This document shows positions 9,001 through 16,383 of a stretch of DNA of 20,705 nt, one piece after another. A program made the position numbers and the translations under genes. The notes beneath the pieces were generated by a model. That model made no database searches and was not told the DNA's origin. It saw nothing but the letters and a program-made list of their open reading frames with translations. Where the stretch lies: NCBI GenBank assembly GCA_027621895.1, contig JAQCAK010000005.1, positions 1-20,705 of the forward strand, given 5' to 3'. This DNA is from Pseudomonadota bacterium (GTDB taxonomy: Bacteria; Pseudomonadota; Gammaproteobacteria; Pseudomonadales; Azotimanducaceae). The first letter of the stretch is position 1; every line of letters begins with the position of its first letter.

Positions 9001-9744
9001 CGCTGACAGCTTGACCGAAATACCCGGCTTTTCATTTCTGTTTCGCGCGGCTGCACCAATGGCCTGCACGGCCTGCCGATAATGTGCCAGGTATCGATCA
9101 GCATCGGCCATGGTTCGGGCGCCTTCACCCAGCATGTCGTAGGAGTAGGTATAACCTGTTTTCTCCAGGTTTCTGGCACGTACCAGGGCATCCTTGATCG
9201 TGACACCCATGACAAACTGCGAGCCCATGATCTGCATGGCGTACCTCATCGCAGCCCGAATGACCGGTTCACCCAGGCGGGATACACTGCGTTCCAGAAC
9301 GTTCCGGCCACGCCGTGTAGACAGGCGGGTCACCTTGCCGGTCAAGAGCAGACCCCAGGCTGATGCGTTTACAAACAGTGATTCGCTGTGACCCAGATGT
9401 GATGACCAATCGCCACCGCTTAACCGATCGCTGATCATGCGATCCTGGGTTTCCTCATCCGGAATGCGCAGCAGCACTTCCGCAAGACACATCAGTGCCA
9501 CACCTTCTTCCGACGACAGGGAATATTCCTGCAGCAGTGCATCAATGCCGCCCTGGCCGCGCTGATGCTGACGAATCTGCTCGACCAGCTCATGGGCTCG
9601 CTGCCAGACAGCAGCCTCTGCAACGGGAGGCAGCGCAGCCAGGGGCGCGAGCAGTGCCAGCGTGTCCGCCTCGTTCCGGGCACCCGCGGCGCGAATCTCG
9701 CGACGGGTTTCAGATTGACTGAGAGCGGGAATATCCTTGAGCAC
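6082..9744 (-). CDS. putA: Bifunctional proline dehydrogenase / L-glutamate gamma-semialdehyde dehydrogenase (PutA)
   Basis: This 1220-aa enzyme oxidises L-proline with FAD, then oxidises the resulting semialdehyde to glutamate with NAD+, passing the intermediate internally. The proline dehydrogenase barrel includes DMLGEGARTMADADRYL (203-219), GISVKLSALHPRYE (241-254), VDAEESWRLDLS (285-296), RLVKGAYWD (347-355) and YAPVGEHEELLAYLVRRLL (450-468). The aldehyde dehydrogenase part has CISPWNFPLA (662-671), FTGS (741-744), AETGG with E768, GQRCSA with nucleophile C802, and EEVFGP. Residues about 1000-1185 form the extra C-terminal ALDH-like domain of long PutAs, ending in the conserved INTTAAGGNASLM. 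There is no N-terminal ribbon-helix-helix, so this PutA should be catalytic only and not an autorepressor. The start is GTG, complement of 9742-9744; the frame is closed by TAA twelve codons upstream and contains no ATG in between. Confidence 0.95.
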   Translation of the reverse strand: MLKDIPALSQSETRREIRAAGARNEADTLALLAPLAALPPVAEAAVWQRAHELVEQIRQHQRGQGGIDALLQEYSLSSEEGVALMCLAEVLLRIPDEETQDRMISDRLSGGDWSSHLGHSESLFVNASAWGLLLTGKVTRLSTRRGRNVLERSVSRLGEPVIRAAMRYAMQIMGSQFVMGVTIKDALVRARNLEKTGYTYSYDMLGEGARTMADADRYLAHYRQAVQAIGAAARNRNEKPGISVKLSALHPRYELREHQRIMDELVPRLMELVLAARDNDIPLTVDAEESWRLDLSLSVIEAVFRDPRLAGYEGFGMAIQAYQKQGHAVVRWAIALAEETGRRFCVRLVKGAYWDTEIKWAQERGYASYPVFTEKCATDVSYQACARLLMQHRDQVYPQFATHNAYTLACVLAYEQESGQPGGYEFQRLHGMGEELYDDLVKTGVACRIYAPVGEHEELLAYLVRRLLENGANTSFVNNIQNRQIPVSRLLEDPVRQVRRQKFRIPLPGDLYEPHRRNSRGTNLNDQQQLEQLRDAIYPVNTRDFSPAGATLAVENPAVPADSPGLIAFDDKAAMVAKLDRVVHGQSAWAARELTDRAAALLAFADRIEAAQHEYVALCVREAGKTLDDAIAEIREAVDFCRYYAREALGVGDGRPLGTMLCISPWNFPLAIFTGQVTAALVTGNTVLAKPAEQTSLIALRAVRDLHDSGVPGDALQLVVAEGAPVSEYLVSDPRVDGVMFTGSNATARVIAGVLARRQAEPVRLIAETGGMNAMIVDSTALAEQVVDDVMISAFHSAGQRCSATRILYLQEDVADTMIEKITGRMMELRVGDPASYATDVGPVIDAKALARLQAHLAHLEDNGAGFLMRCPAPKTGYFLGPVLVEINTLNLLKEEVFGPVLHIRRFRARDLKAVIDEINATGFGLTLGVHSRIESRADQIARLARVGNIYVNRNMVGAVVGVQPFGGRGKSGTGPKAGGPHYIQRLLKPPLAAGETAAGPVTSRRFDIPVGTATSVSQEDADAWASMNMTERLRQVRLLLLDLLQLNPQWQDHGFAETALARFAGLAAWVEDQVDDMGRPATRLPSPTGERDTLFLEPHGVVCVVAPTPTLDALMLAMGALLAGNILVVTGETWQQTTDIMAGQHLTFSDCLDLNLDAYALADGTMYQWLHDRLLASREDLVPVIFEPATMLDFYWEKTVAINTTAAGGNASLMAGNAR

Positions 9745-9803
9745 AGCGCGACCACGAGCATGGGGAAGAAGTCCATGTTACACCCGGTGCTGTCACGGCT
9801 AAA

Positions 9804-9813
9804 CCAGCGCTGG
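9804..9813. other. 10-bp perfect palindrome after the PhyH gene
   Basis: CCAGCGCTGG is a perfect palindrome just past the dioxygenase stop and 60 bp before the putA GTG. It could be a protein-binding half-site pair or chance. With no loop and no T-run it is not a convincing terminator. Confidence 0.25.
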
Positions 9814-9815
9814 AC

Positions 9816-10610
9816 CTACAGATTGACCACCCGGCCCGTTTTAAGCATGGGGAATCCCGCCGGCTGGTAGGTCATCACCATTGCACGCCTTGATTGATCC
9901 GTCAGGTTGGGCTCAGAACCATGGATGGTATGCGGATCAAAGAAAACCAGCGAACCCGCCTCGACCTCAAAGAACACCTCATCACGACTGTCGAAGCAGG
10001 TCGGATCTGTAAAAAAGCCGCCCAGTGCACTGCCATCCGAGGTACCCGGCAGGCAGCCCTGCAGGTGACTGCGACGGATCATCTTCAGGCAGCCATTGGC
10101 CCGCGTGGCGGGATCAAACGCCAGGTAAACGTTAGGCAGAAGATCCACGTGATCGCTGTCGTGGACCCAGTAAGGCGAATCCTGGTGCCAGCCGAATCCG
10201 GAACCCTCGCCGGCACGCTTCAGGTTCAGCTTGTTGGTCCAGATACTGACTTTCCTGGTGTCGAGGATTGAGCGGATCGGGTCGACAATACGCGGATCCC
10301 TGACCAGCTCATTCAGGCTCGGATGCAGATGGTGTGCAGGTTCAATAACCCGCACCGTATCGCTGTGCTGGCTGTGCTCGAACTGCACGGTCATGGTGTC
10401 TACATCCACGAACCGCTTGTTATCCAGATAGTAGGTACGACCATCATGAGTCTGCTGAAACGCCAGATCGACAGCCTGCTCTACCGCGTCAGAAAGGTGC
10501 ACCAGCTCGGTTGCACTGAACACCCCGGCACGAACCAGGTAACCCTCATCACGATAATGTTGCATTTCGTCAGGGCCCAGAAAATAGGCAAGTTGTTCTT
10601 TATCAGCCAT
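9816..10610 (-). CDS. PhyH (phytanoyl-CoA dioxygenase) family Fe(II)/2-oxoglutarate oxygenase
   Basis: This 264-aa cytoplasmic protein is the usual length for PhyH-family hydroxylases. The iron-binding triad is readable: GWHQDSPYW gives H142 and D144, and DPHTIHGSEPN gives H230. R241, eleven residues later in SRRAMVMTY, is the probable 2-oxoglutarate-binding arginine. The family hydroxylates very different small molecules, including phytanoyl-CoA, ectoine, amino acids and quaternary amines, so the substrate is open. The gene ends 71 bp before putA and starts 48 bp after an exported protein gene. That suggests, but does not prove, a substrate related to proline or another imino acid. The ATG has only a weak ribosome site. 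A cluster with the Ldh_2-type enzyme is considered in the findings. Confidence 0.85.
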   Translation of the reverse strand: MADKEQLAYFLGPDEMQHYRDEGYLVRAGVFSATELVHLSDAVEQAVDLAFQQTHDGRTYYLDNKRFVDVDTMTVQFEHSQHSDTVRVIEPAHHLHPSLNELVRDPRIVDPIRSILDTRKVSIWTNKLNLKRAGEGSGFGWHQDSPYWVHDSDHVDLLPNVYLAFDPATRANGCLKMIRRSHLQGCLPGTSDGSALGGFFTDPTCFDSRDEVFFEVEAGSLVFFDPHTIHGSEPNLTDQSRRAMVMTYQPAGFPMLKTGRVVNL

Positions 10611-10658
10611 GCAGCATTCTAGCCCCGGATGCCAGCGCGTTGAATGGCCACCAGCGGC

Positions 10659-11696
10659 CTACTTGTAGTCACCGTTGAGAAACCGGAAAAACGGCGGATT
10701 GACCCAGACCTTGTCGACCCTCACCGCATATTTTTCAGCATCAAACGCATCGACAACCTGGCGTGTTTTCTTTTCCACGACCGTCAGGGTAGCTTCCATG
10801 TCCCCGGCACTGACAACCACCAGTGAAATTTTCCGGAAATCTTCAAAGGGCTGGTCGGTGTAGTAAAACGGCTGCCACCAGGCATTCACGATAAGTCCGG
10901 TCTCGTCCTTTTCATCCTTCTTTGCATACCGGGTCACCAGTTCATGAAAACGCTGCAGCCCATCGGTCGTATCAAACTGAAACATCGCCGCAATCTCTTC
11001 ACCGTTCACGACGCGAATGCCGCCCGGCAGCGTCCTGACCCGATCAGATGCAGGCCCCCAGTCTTCCCGGTACAGAAACGCAGAGACCTTGGGAGCCAGG
11101 TAAAACCAGCCGCGGACATCCTCGCTCTGCAACAGGACCAGCAGCTGTCGCATGTGCTCCTCGCTGGCCTGGGAATAGATGAAGGTCAGGCCTGCCGGGG
11201 GATTTTCATAGACGCCTTTACGCCTCAGGTCGTATCCCGTGATGATGCCTCTCGAGAGCGCACTGGCCAGGTCCCCCTGCAGGGCGTTTTCCGCCAGCAG
11301 ACTTTCATGATGCCAGGCTTCGGGAATTCGCTGGTAAATCGCGGTATCACCGATGCGGCCCAACAGCGCCGGGTGACCAGCGACCAGGGTATTCACGAAG
11401 CGCCGGGCTCGCTCCCCTGCATCCGGTGCCTCGACTTCCTCTGCTCGCAGCGCATTCATCGCCACCAGCAGTGCGGCAGCCCGGCGCTCATCCGCCGGCA
11501 GCTCCTGGCCGAAGACTCCCAGTATTCGAGCAATCTTCTGCTCGGAGAAAGTGACCTGCAGCAGTTCGAACTGCAGCGGCTTAATCGCGTCGGACAGTGG
11601 CCCGGTCGTTGCACTGGCAGAGGAAACGAGGGCTGCGGTCAACAGCACAACTGTGCCCAGGATACTGGTGATCGATGTTGTCATGGGTCTTCTCAC
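10659..11696 (-). CDS. Exported protein of unknown function (345 aa)
   Basis: I do not recognise the family. The N-terminus is a signal peptide: RR near the start, hydrophobic core about 10-25, and probable cleavage after SASA (residue 29). The mature part is mixed alpha/beta, with no cysteines noticed, and ends with an aromatic FFRFLNGDYK tail. The chosen GTG start (complement of 11694-11696) overlaps the TGA of the upstream dehydrogenase gene as GTGA. It has an AGGAG eight nt upstream (complement of 11705-11709), which indicates translational coupling. An ATG four codons later is the alternative start but has a poorer ribosome site. The tight coupling to the oxidoreductase suggests a shared role. 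No metal, lipobox or catalytic motif is evident. Confidence 0.75.
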   Translation of the reverse strand: MRRPMTTSITSILGTVVLLTAALVSSASATTGPLSDAIKPLQFELLQVTFSEQKIARILGVFGQELPADERRAAALLVAMNALRAEEVEAPDAGERARRFVNTLVAGHPALLGRIGDTAIYQRIPEAWHHESLLAENALQGDLASALSRGIITGYDLRRKGVYENPPAGLTFIYSQASEEHMRQLLVLLQSEDVRGWFYLAPKVSAFLYREDWGPASDRVRTLPGGIRVVNGEEIAAMFQFDTTDGLQRFHELVTRYAKKDEKDETGLIVNAWWQPFYYTDQPFEDFRKISLVVVSAGDMEATLTVVEKKTRQVVDAFDAEKYAVRVDKVWVNPPFFRFLNGDYK

Positions 11697-12748
11697 TGGG
11701 TCAGCTCCTGGATTTCAACGGTATTCAGGCCCGCCTTTTCTGCGGCAGTACAGATCGCCGCCCAGGACTGATCATCGATCGGTATACCTTCTGTTTGGCG
11801 CTCAGCCAGGGATTCCCGCTCCGGGTCACCGGGCAGGCGGACCCTGTCTACACCCTCCGCTGGCGCGGACTCGCGCAGCCAGGCTGACATGCCAGCCACT
11901 TCACGGGCGAACCCGGCCTGGCCACCAAACAGGTCCGGGTCAAGAATGAAGGTCAGCATATGATTGATGGTCATGTCCTGCTGCTTTGAGACATCCTGCA
12001 TGGTCCACTCCCCGGCCAGGCCACCGCCCAGCAGTTCACAGATCAGCGCAAGTCCGTAACCCTTGTGCTGACCGAACGGACCGAGGGAGCCTCCATCGTA
12101 AACAACACCCGGATCTGTGGATGGCCTGCCCGCGGCATCAAACACGCTGCCTTCCGGAACCGGTACGCCTTTCATCTGTGCGACCCGCACCTTGCCCAGG
12201 GCGATCGCACTGGTCGCCATATCCAGCAGGATGGGTTCACCGTCTGTGGGCACAGCACAACAGAAGGGATTGGTCTGCATGCGCTTGTCCCGACCGCCCC
12301 AGGGAGAGACAAAAGGCGGATGACCCACGACATTGACGAAGTGAATGGATACCAGACCTTCTCTCGCACACTGTTCCCCATAGGCACCAATCCTGCCCAG
12401 GTGGTAGTTGTTACGGGATCCCACGCAGACCAGACCGGTTTCCCGGACTCGCTCGATACCCATGGCCATGGCCTGACGGCCCACCACCTGGCCAAAACCC
12501 TGCTGACCATCGGTCAGCAGCACGGCGCCCCTGTCCTGTACCAGGCTGGCATCGTTGTTCACCCGCAGGTGTCCCTGCCTCGCGCCATACACATAGTTGG
12601 GGATCATACCCACACCGTGGGAGTCGTGTCCCTTGAGGTTGGCATCCACCAGGTGTTCAGCCACCTGGCCGGCTCGTTCCGGGGTTGTGCCCAGGGATTC
12701 GAAAATGCGGGCGGAAAAATCCCTGAGACGTAGCGGCTGAATGATCAT
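11693..12748 (-). CDS. Ldh_2-family (malate/L-lactate dehydrogenase-like) NAD(P)-dependent oxidoreductase
   Basis: This 351-aa cytoplasmic enzyme has the Ldh_2 (YiaK/AllD/ComC/DpkA) fold, which is distinct from classical lactate dehydrogenase. Motifs seen: HDSHG (41-45) with the catalytic His, NNYHLGRIG (113-121), QTNPFCCAVPT (158-168), ILLDMATS (173-180), and a QHKGYGLAL segment near 227-235. Family members reduce 2-oxo acids, or cyclic imino acids such as delta1-pyrroline-2-carboxylate and delta1-piperidine-2-carboxylate. The exact substrate is not readable by eye. The ATG is preceded by AGGGAG at 6-nt spacing (complement of 12755-12760). It heads the seven-gene minus-strand run that includes putA. 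The Cys-rich tail of the TNP motif (FCCAV) is slightly unusual. Confidence 0.88.
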   Translation of the reverse strand: MIIQPLRLRDFSARIFESLGTTPERAGQVAEHLVDANLKGHDSHGVGMIPNYVYGARQGHLRVNNDASLVQDRGAVLLTDGQQGFGQVVGRQAMAMGIERVRETGLVCVGSRNNYHLGRIGAYGEQCAREGLVSIHFVNVVGHPPFVSPWGGRDKRMQTNPFCCAVPTDGEPILLDMATSAIALGKVRVAQMKGVPVPEGSVFDAAGRPSTDPGVVYDGGSLGPFGQHKGYGLALICELLGGGLAGEWTMQDVSKQQDMTINHMLTFILDPDLFGGQAGFAREVAGMSAWLRESAPAEGVDRVRLPGDPERESLAERQTEGIPIDDQSWAAICTAAEKAGLNTVEIQELTQ

Positions 12749-12883
12749 GACTGACTCCCTGACTAGCCCGCTATTCTATGCCAGCCAGTTGCACACGGAC
12801 CAGCAGGGTGTTTTCCAGGTCCCCGGGTTTTCCACATCATTCGCGAGGGGTAGACTGCAAGCTGCATGGATCGGAGTCCAGGT
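12749..12883. promoter_or_regulatory. Divergent intergenic region with candidate promoters
   Basis: These 135 bp separate the divergent oxidoreductase and DUF1801 genes, so both transcripts must start here or nearby. On the minus strand a TAGAAT box (complement of 12772-12777) lies upstream of the AGGGAG site of the oxidoreductase, with no good -35. On the plus strand a TAGACT (12850-12855) precedes the DUF1801 start. Neither is convincing alone; the divergent arrangement is the main evidence. Confidence 0.3.
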
Positions 12884-13312
12884 ATGAGCCAGCCCCAGGT
12901 TGAAGCCGTCTTCAAAAGCTACCCGCCTGCCGCAAGGCGCCTGCTTAAATGCCTGCGCACGCTCATTCTTGAGACCGCAAGACAGACTGACGGCGTTGGC
13001 CGGGTCGAGGAAACCCTGAAATGGAACGAACCCGCCTACGTTACGCCGGAGACCGGCGCGGGCAGCACCATCCGCCTCGGCTGGAAGTCCCGGACACCGA
13101 ACCTCTGTGCCCTGTATTTCATCTGCAACACCAATCTGGTTGATACCTTTCGAAGCCTGTTTCCTCATCTGGCTTTCGAGGGTAACCGGGCGGTACTTTT
13201 CGACCTGGATGACGAGCTCCCCGAGGATGAGATACGACAGTGCGTGCGGATGGCGCTGACCTACCATCTGGACAAACGGGCCAGCGGACGTCAGAAACCG
13301 GCCCGGCGCTGA
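12884..13312 (+). CDS. DUF1801 domain protein
   Basis: This small 142-aa soluble protein matches the DUF1801 (YdhG-like) pattern. It has an N-terminal helical part with YPPAARRLLKCLRTLI, a central EETLKWNEPAYVT, a W-K followed by LYFICNT, and a final region where a Phe/Asp-rich strand precedes helices. The biochemical role of the family is unknown. I chose the ATG at 12884 because GGAG lies 8 nt upstream; an earlier in-frame ATG at 12866 would overlap that site. It is followed after 4 nt by the next gene, so it is the probable first gene of the plus-strand operon. The overlapping minus-strand frame is only its shadow. Confidence 0.75.
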   Translation: MSQPQVEAVFKSYPPAARRLLKCLRTLILETARQTDGVGRVEETLKWNEPAYVTPETGAGSTIRLGWKSRTPNLCALYFICNTNLVDTFRSLFPHLAFEGNRAVLFDLDDELPEDEIRQCVRMALTYHLDKRASGRQKPARR

Positions 13313-13316
13313 GTTC

Positions 13317-14288
13317 ATGGCCGGGCAGGGAATCCAGCGAAGCGCCAGCATGCTCGCACCACCAATCCACGTAAACCCGGCTTTCCGCGAGCCGGATCGC
13401 ATCTGGCAGCTCATCGAGGCCGGGGCTCCTTACCGGACACTCGGCGCGGTTCACCGGGACCCACCCAGCGACCATGCACCCGGCTGGTTCCGCAACTTCT
13501 GGGCACTGGGTGGCCGGGTTATTTTTCCCGGTGCGGAAGCCGCGTTCCACAACCCGAACTTCATTGAGGCCGCCAGGCAAAGCTTCCAGTCCGAGATTAT
13601 CCAGCCTCTGGCCATGATGACGAATTTCAATGTCCCCGCGGCCGCATCTCCACCACATCTCGACCTGCCGTTTTTTCGCGGCGCTCATCAACGGGAAGTG
13701 CCCAGCTGGCTGTTAGCCCCCATGGGCTACTCCGGACTGTTTCAGCCGTGGGCAATTCCTGTTGCCTCTGCCATTACATGGTTCTATGCGGGAACCGGCG
13801 GTGACTTCGAGTACTGGCCAGCGGGTGTGAATGCGCCATCGCGGATCGTCAGGCAGCCCTGCACCAATACCTGCGTACTGGCGGACAATGAATACATGTA
13901 CCACCGGGTTGGTCAGATGGGTGATCCACAGGACTATCTGGACGCTGGTATCTCCAGCGAGGCACAGCTGCATCGTAGCGATGACGGCTGGGACATCCGC
14001 CTGAACGGCGATCTGATCAGACACTATCGGCAGCATGAGGTCAGGGTTTCCATCCTCTGGAAGGCTTTTTGCTTTAAGGATCAGTACCAGGCGGATCAGT
14101 ATGCCGATCCGGCCGGCAACCTGACGCCCTCGCAGATCGTCGACATTTTCTGCGACGACCTGCGGCGGCGACAGGTGAAGTTCCAGGAACCCGCCGATCT
14201 TGAAACGGATCGCGCCTGGATGCAGGTTGTACTGGACCACTACCGCCCGGCCCTCGCGCTGCAGGCCGACAACAGGAGAACCACTTGA
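13317..14288 (+). CDS. Unrecognised protein with possible HxD...H metal site (2OG oxygenase-like)
   Basis: This 323-aa soluble protein is of no family I can name with certainty. A central jelly-roll-like stretch contains SPPHLDLPFFRG (H114, D116), then TGGDFEYWPAG, then NEYMYHRVGQMG (H196). An HxD followed about 80 residues later by a His is the facial triad spacing of Fe(II)/2-oxoglutarate oxygenases, and R197 or R243 could bind the cosubstrate. That is inference from motif spacing only. The ATG is 4 nt after the DUF1801 stop. An ATG at 13350 is an alternative, and neither has a strong ribosome site. The end overlaps the next gene by 4 nt (TTGA), so it belongs with the dehydrogenase genes and may modify or process the same substrate. 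Confidence 0.65.
   Translation: MAGQGIQRSASMLAPPIHVNPAFREPDRIWQLIEAGAPYRTLGAVHRDPPSDHAPGWFRNFWALGGRVIFPGAEAAFHNPNFIEAARQSFQSEIIQPLAMMTNFNVPAAASPPHLDLPFFRGAHQREVPSWLLAPMGYSGLFQPWAIPVASAITWFYAGTGGDFEYWPAGVNAPSRIVRQPCTNTCVLADNEYMYHRVGQMGDPQDYLDAGISSEAQLHRSDDGWDIRLNGDLIRHYRQHEVRVSILWKAFCFKDQYQADQYADPAGNLTPSQIVDIFCDDLRRRQVKFQEPADLETDRAWMQVVLDHYRPALALQADNRRTT
14274..14287 (+). promoter_or_regulatory. Ribosome binding site selecting a TTG start
   Basis: AGGAG at 14274-14278 lies 6 nt before TTG 14285-14287, the ideal distance. The next in-frame ATG (14294) would be 15 nt away. The TTG overlaps the TGA of the upstream gene, so the sequence supports TTG initiation by coupled translation. Confidence 0.65.
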
Positions 14289-14734
14289 CCGACATGATCG
14301 CATCCACCGGCGACCTGCCCGGCACGGCCCCGCAACGGGAACAACTCGCCAGGCTGGTCAGCGCCATGCTGCCCGCCGATGCAGGCATGCCCCCGGGGAA
14401 TCATCCGGAGATATTCACAAGCCTGCTGAAAACACTGGGCGACAGCCCGGCGACCACGGCAGCGGGTTTCGAAACCCTGGCAAATCTGGCGGCAAGCGCT
14501 GGAACGCCCCCGGATTACCTGGATCTTCTGGATCCCCTGAAAGCCGAGGAGCCGGCTTTTTTTCAGCTACTGCAGACCACACTGCTGACGGTCTACTATC
14601 AGCATCCCGCCGTTCTGTCTGCCATTGGTGTGGCTCCCCGGCCACCCTATCCGGCAGGCCGGTCCGTGCCGGCCACGGACTGGACTTTGCTTGAACCGGT
14701 TCGTACTCGACGCCCATTCTTCAGGGAGGACTAG
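14285..14734 (+). CDS. Gluconate 2-dehydrogenase subunit 3-like small subunit
   Basis: This 149-aa protein lies immediately before a GMC oxidoreductase, as small subunits of membrane-type gluconate/fructose dehydrogenases do. The N-terminal part has the LARLVSAMLPADAG pattern followed by a proline-rich turn. The C-terminus has YYQHPAVLSAIG, a PPYP turn, and DWTLLEPVR near the end, which is typical of partner proteins of GMC enzymes. In this family the small subunit helps maturation or export of the flavoprotein, often through a Tat signal. No twin-arginine signal is visible here, so the complex is probably cytoplasmic. The start is TTG (see the ribosome site entry). The stop TAG at 14732-14734 directly abuts the GMC ATG. 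Confidence 0.65.
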   Translation: MTDMIASTGDLPGTAPQREQLARLVSAMLPADAGMPPGNHPEIFTSLLKTLGDSPATTAAGFETLANLAASAGTPPDYLDLLDPLKAEEPAFFQLLQTTLLTVYYQHPAVLSAIGVAPRPPYPAGRSVPATDWTLLEPVRTRRPFFRED

Positions 14735-16342
14735 ATGCCTGTCAGCCGCAACGAAAAAGTCGATGTCCTGATCATTGGCGCCGGTGCCGCCGGTGCTGCT
14801 GTGGCCTGGCACCTGGCTGACACGCGCATGCGCATCCTCTGCCTGGATCAGGGGGACTGGGTGAAACCTGACGACTACCCCTCAAACGGCCTCGACTGGG
14901 AAACCCGCCAGGACTTCCATACCCATGCCAATGTCAGGCAGCGACCGGAAGACTATCCGGTCATGGACGAGGACTCGCCGGTGAAGCCCGTTAACTTCAA
15001 TGGCGTGGGTGGCAGTACCATCCTTTATATGGCGCACTTTCCGCGCATGCATCCATCGGATTTCCGCACCCGTTCGCTGGATGGTGTCGGGGATGACTGG
15101 CCCATTGACTACAACACCCTGGAACCCTGGTTTGCATTGAACGATCGCATGATGGGTGTGGCCGGCTTGCCGGGTGACCCTGCCGTACCTGCCAAGGCAG
15201 GTCTGTTGCCACCCGTACCTCTCGGTAAGCTGGGCGAACGGGTCGCCAGCGGTTTCAACAATCTGGGCTGGCACTGGTGGCCTTCCGAAAGTGCAATTGC
15301 CACAGTACCCTATGAGGGGCGAGGCCAGTGCCTGAACCTGGGTCCCTGCAGTTCCGGTTGCGCGCAGGGCGCAAAAGCCAGCACGGACATCACCTATTGG
15401 CCCCATGCCATACGCGCCGGTGTTGAACTGCGGACTCGCTGCCGTGTTCGCGAGATCACTCTGGATGCCGCCGGTATGGCTGACGGCGTCATCTATTATG
15501 ACGAGAACGGCACCGAGCAGCGCCAGGATGCAGAAGTCGTCATACTTGCCGCAAGTGGCCTCGGCACACCACGCATATTGCTCAATTCCAGATCGACCGC
15601 ATTTCCCGACGGGCTTGCCAACAGCAGTGGGCTGGTAGGCAAAAACCTGATGCTGCACGCCATGTCGCTGGTGCAGGGGCGCTTCGAAGAACGACTCGAT
15701 GGCTATATGGGCCCGATCGGCTGCGCACTCTGGAGCAAGGAGTTCTACGAAACAGACCTGGCCAGAGGCTATGCCCGGGGCTACACCATGGAAATTGTCC
15801 GCGGCAGCGGCCCGGTCAGCACGGCACTGGGGGGCGCCATGAGCGGTTCATTGCCCTGGGGCAGCCAGCATCACGCGGCTTTCGACGCCATGTTCGATCG
15901 GACCGCAACCATCGTTTCGGTCGGCGAGGATTTGCCGGAAGAAGCAAACCACATCACGCTCGATACGGATCATCCGGATTCCAATGGCATCCCCGGCGTA
16001 CGGATCAACTACCGTTATGGCGAGAACAGCCAGCATATGGTTAACCATGCCGGGCAAAGATTCATCGAGGTACTGGATGCGGCAGGCGCAGTCAGCACCG
16101 GACCCATCATTACCTCGGGCGTCTCATCGGGCCACCACATGGGCACCGCCCGCATGGGCAGTGACCCGAATCGATCCGTGGTGAACGAATGGGGTCGCTG
16201 CCACGATGTCAAAAACCTCTTCATCGTCGACAGCAGCGTGTTTGTCACCTCAGGCGGCGTCAATCCCACCAGCACCCTGCAGGCCGTTGCCCTGTACATC
16301 GCCGACAGCATGAAAAACCGCCTCGCCAATTTGTTTGAATGA
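14735..16342 (+). CDS. GMC-family FAD-dependent oxidoreductase
   Basis: This 535-aa flavoprotein dehydrogenase or oxidase probably acts on an alcohol or sugar. The FAD-binding Rossmann motif is at the N-terminus: VLIIGAGAAGAAVAWHL (11-27). NFNGVGGSTILYMAHFPRM (87-105) is the GMC substrate/FAD loop, and ILAASGLGTPRILL (270-283) is the second signature. The C-terminal GMC domain carries SSGHHMGTARMG with catalytic-His candidate H468, and GGVNPTSTLQA with N510. A CxxxxxCxxxC cluster (C199, C205, C209) precedes QGAKAS, as in gluconate-dehydrogenase-type large subunits. GGGAGG lies 5 nt before the ATG. No signal peptide and no cytochrome subunit gene follow, so the electron acceptor is unknown. 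Confidence 0.88.
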   Translation: MPVSRNEKVDVLIIGAGAAGAAVAWHLADTRMRILCLDQGDWVKPDDYPSNGLDWETRQDFHTHANVRQRPEDYPVMDEDSPVKPVNFNGVGGSTILYMAHFPRMHPSDFRTRSLDGVGDDWPIDYNTLEPWFALNDRMMGVAGLPGDPAVPAKAGLLPPVPLGKLGERVASGFNNLGWHWWPSESAIATVPYEGRGQCLNLGPCSSGCAQGAKASTDITYWPHAIRAGVELRTRCRVREITLDAAGMADGVIYYDENGTEQRQDAEVVILAASGLGTPRILLNSRSTAFPDGLANSSGLVGKNLMLHAMSLVQGRFEERLDGYMGPIGCALWSKEFYETDLARGYARGYTMEIVRGSGPVSTALGGAMSGSLPWGSQHHAAFDAMFDRTATIVSVGEDLPEEANHITLDTDHPDSNGIPGVRINYRYGENSQHMVNHAGQRFIEVLDAAGAVSTGPIITSGVSSGHHMGTARMGSDPNRSVVNEWGRCHDVKNLFIVDSSVFVTSGGVNPTSTLQAVALYIADSMKNRLANLFE

Positions 16343-16344
16343 GT

Positions 16345-16383
16345 GGGGTCAGACCCAGGTGCCAGACCCAGGTGCCAGAGCCA
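16345..16383 (+). repeat. REP-like repeat, copy 1 (contains a 13-bp tandem duplication)
   Basis: The element starts two nt after the GMC TGA. It begins with GGGGTCAGACCCAGGTGCC, whose core GGGTC-A-GACCC is an inverted repeat. The 13-mer CAGACCCAGGTGC is present twice in tandem (16350-16362 and 16363-16375), followed by CAGAGCC. A second copy lies after the kinase gene at 17611. Short 3'-end palindromes like this are typical of REP elements mobilised in trans by REP-associated tyrosine transposases. None is in this window. Confidence 0.6.

Noticed and set aside
7168..9006. Long plus-strand open frames opposite putA
   Set aside because: They are antisense shadows of a highly conserved PutA sequence in GC-rich DNA, with no ribosome sites or family motifs.
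12776..13414. Long minus-strand open frame (212 codons)
   Set aside because: It lies opposite the DUF1801 gene, whose plus-strand protein has family features and a good ribosome site. The minus-strand product is low-complexity and unlike any family.
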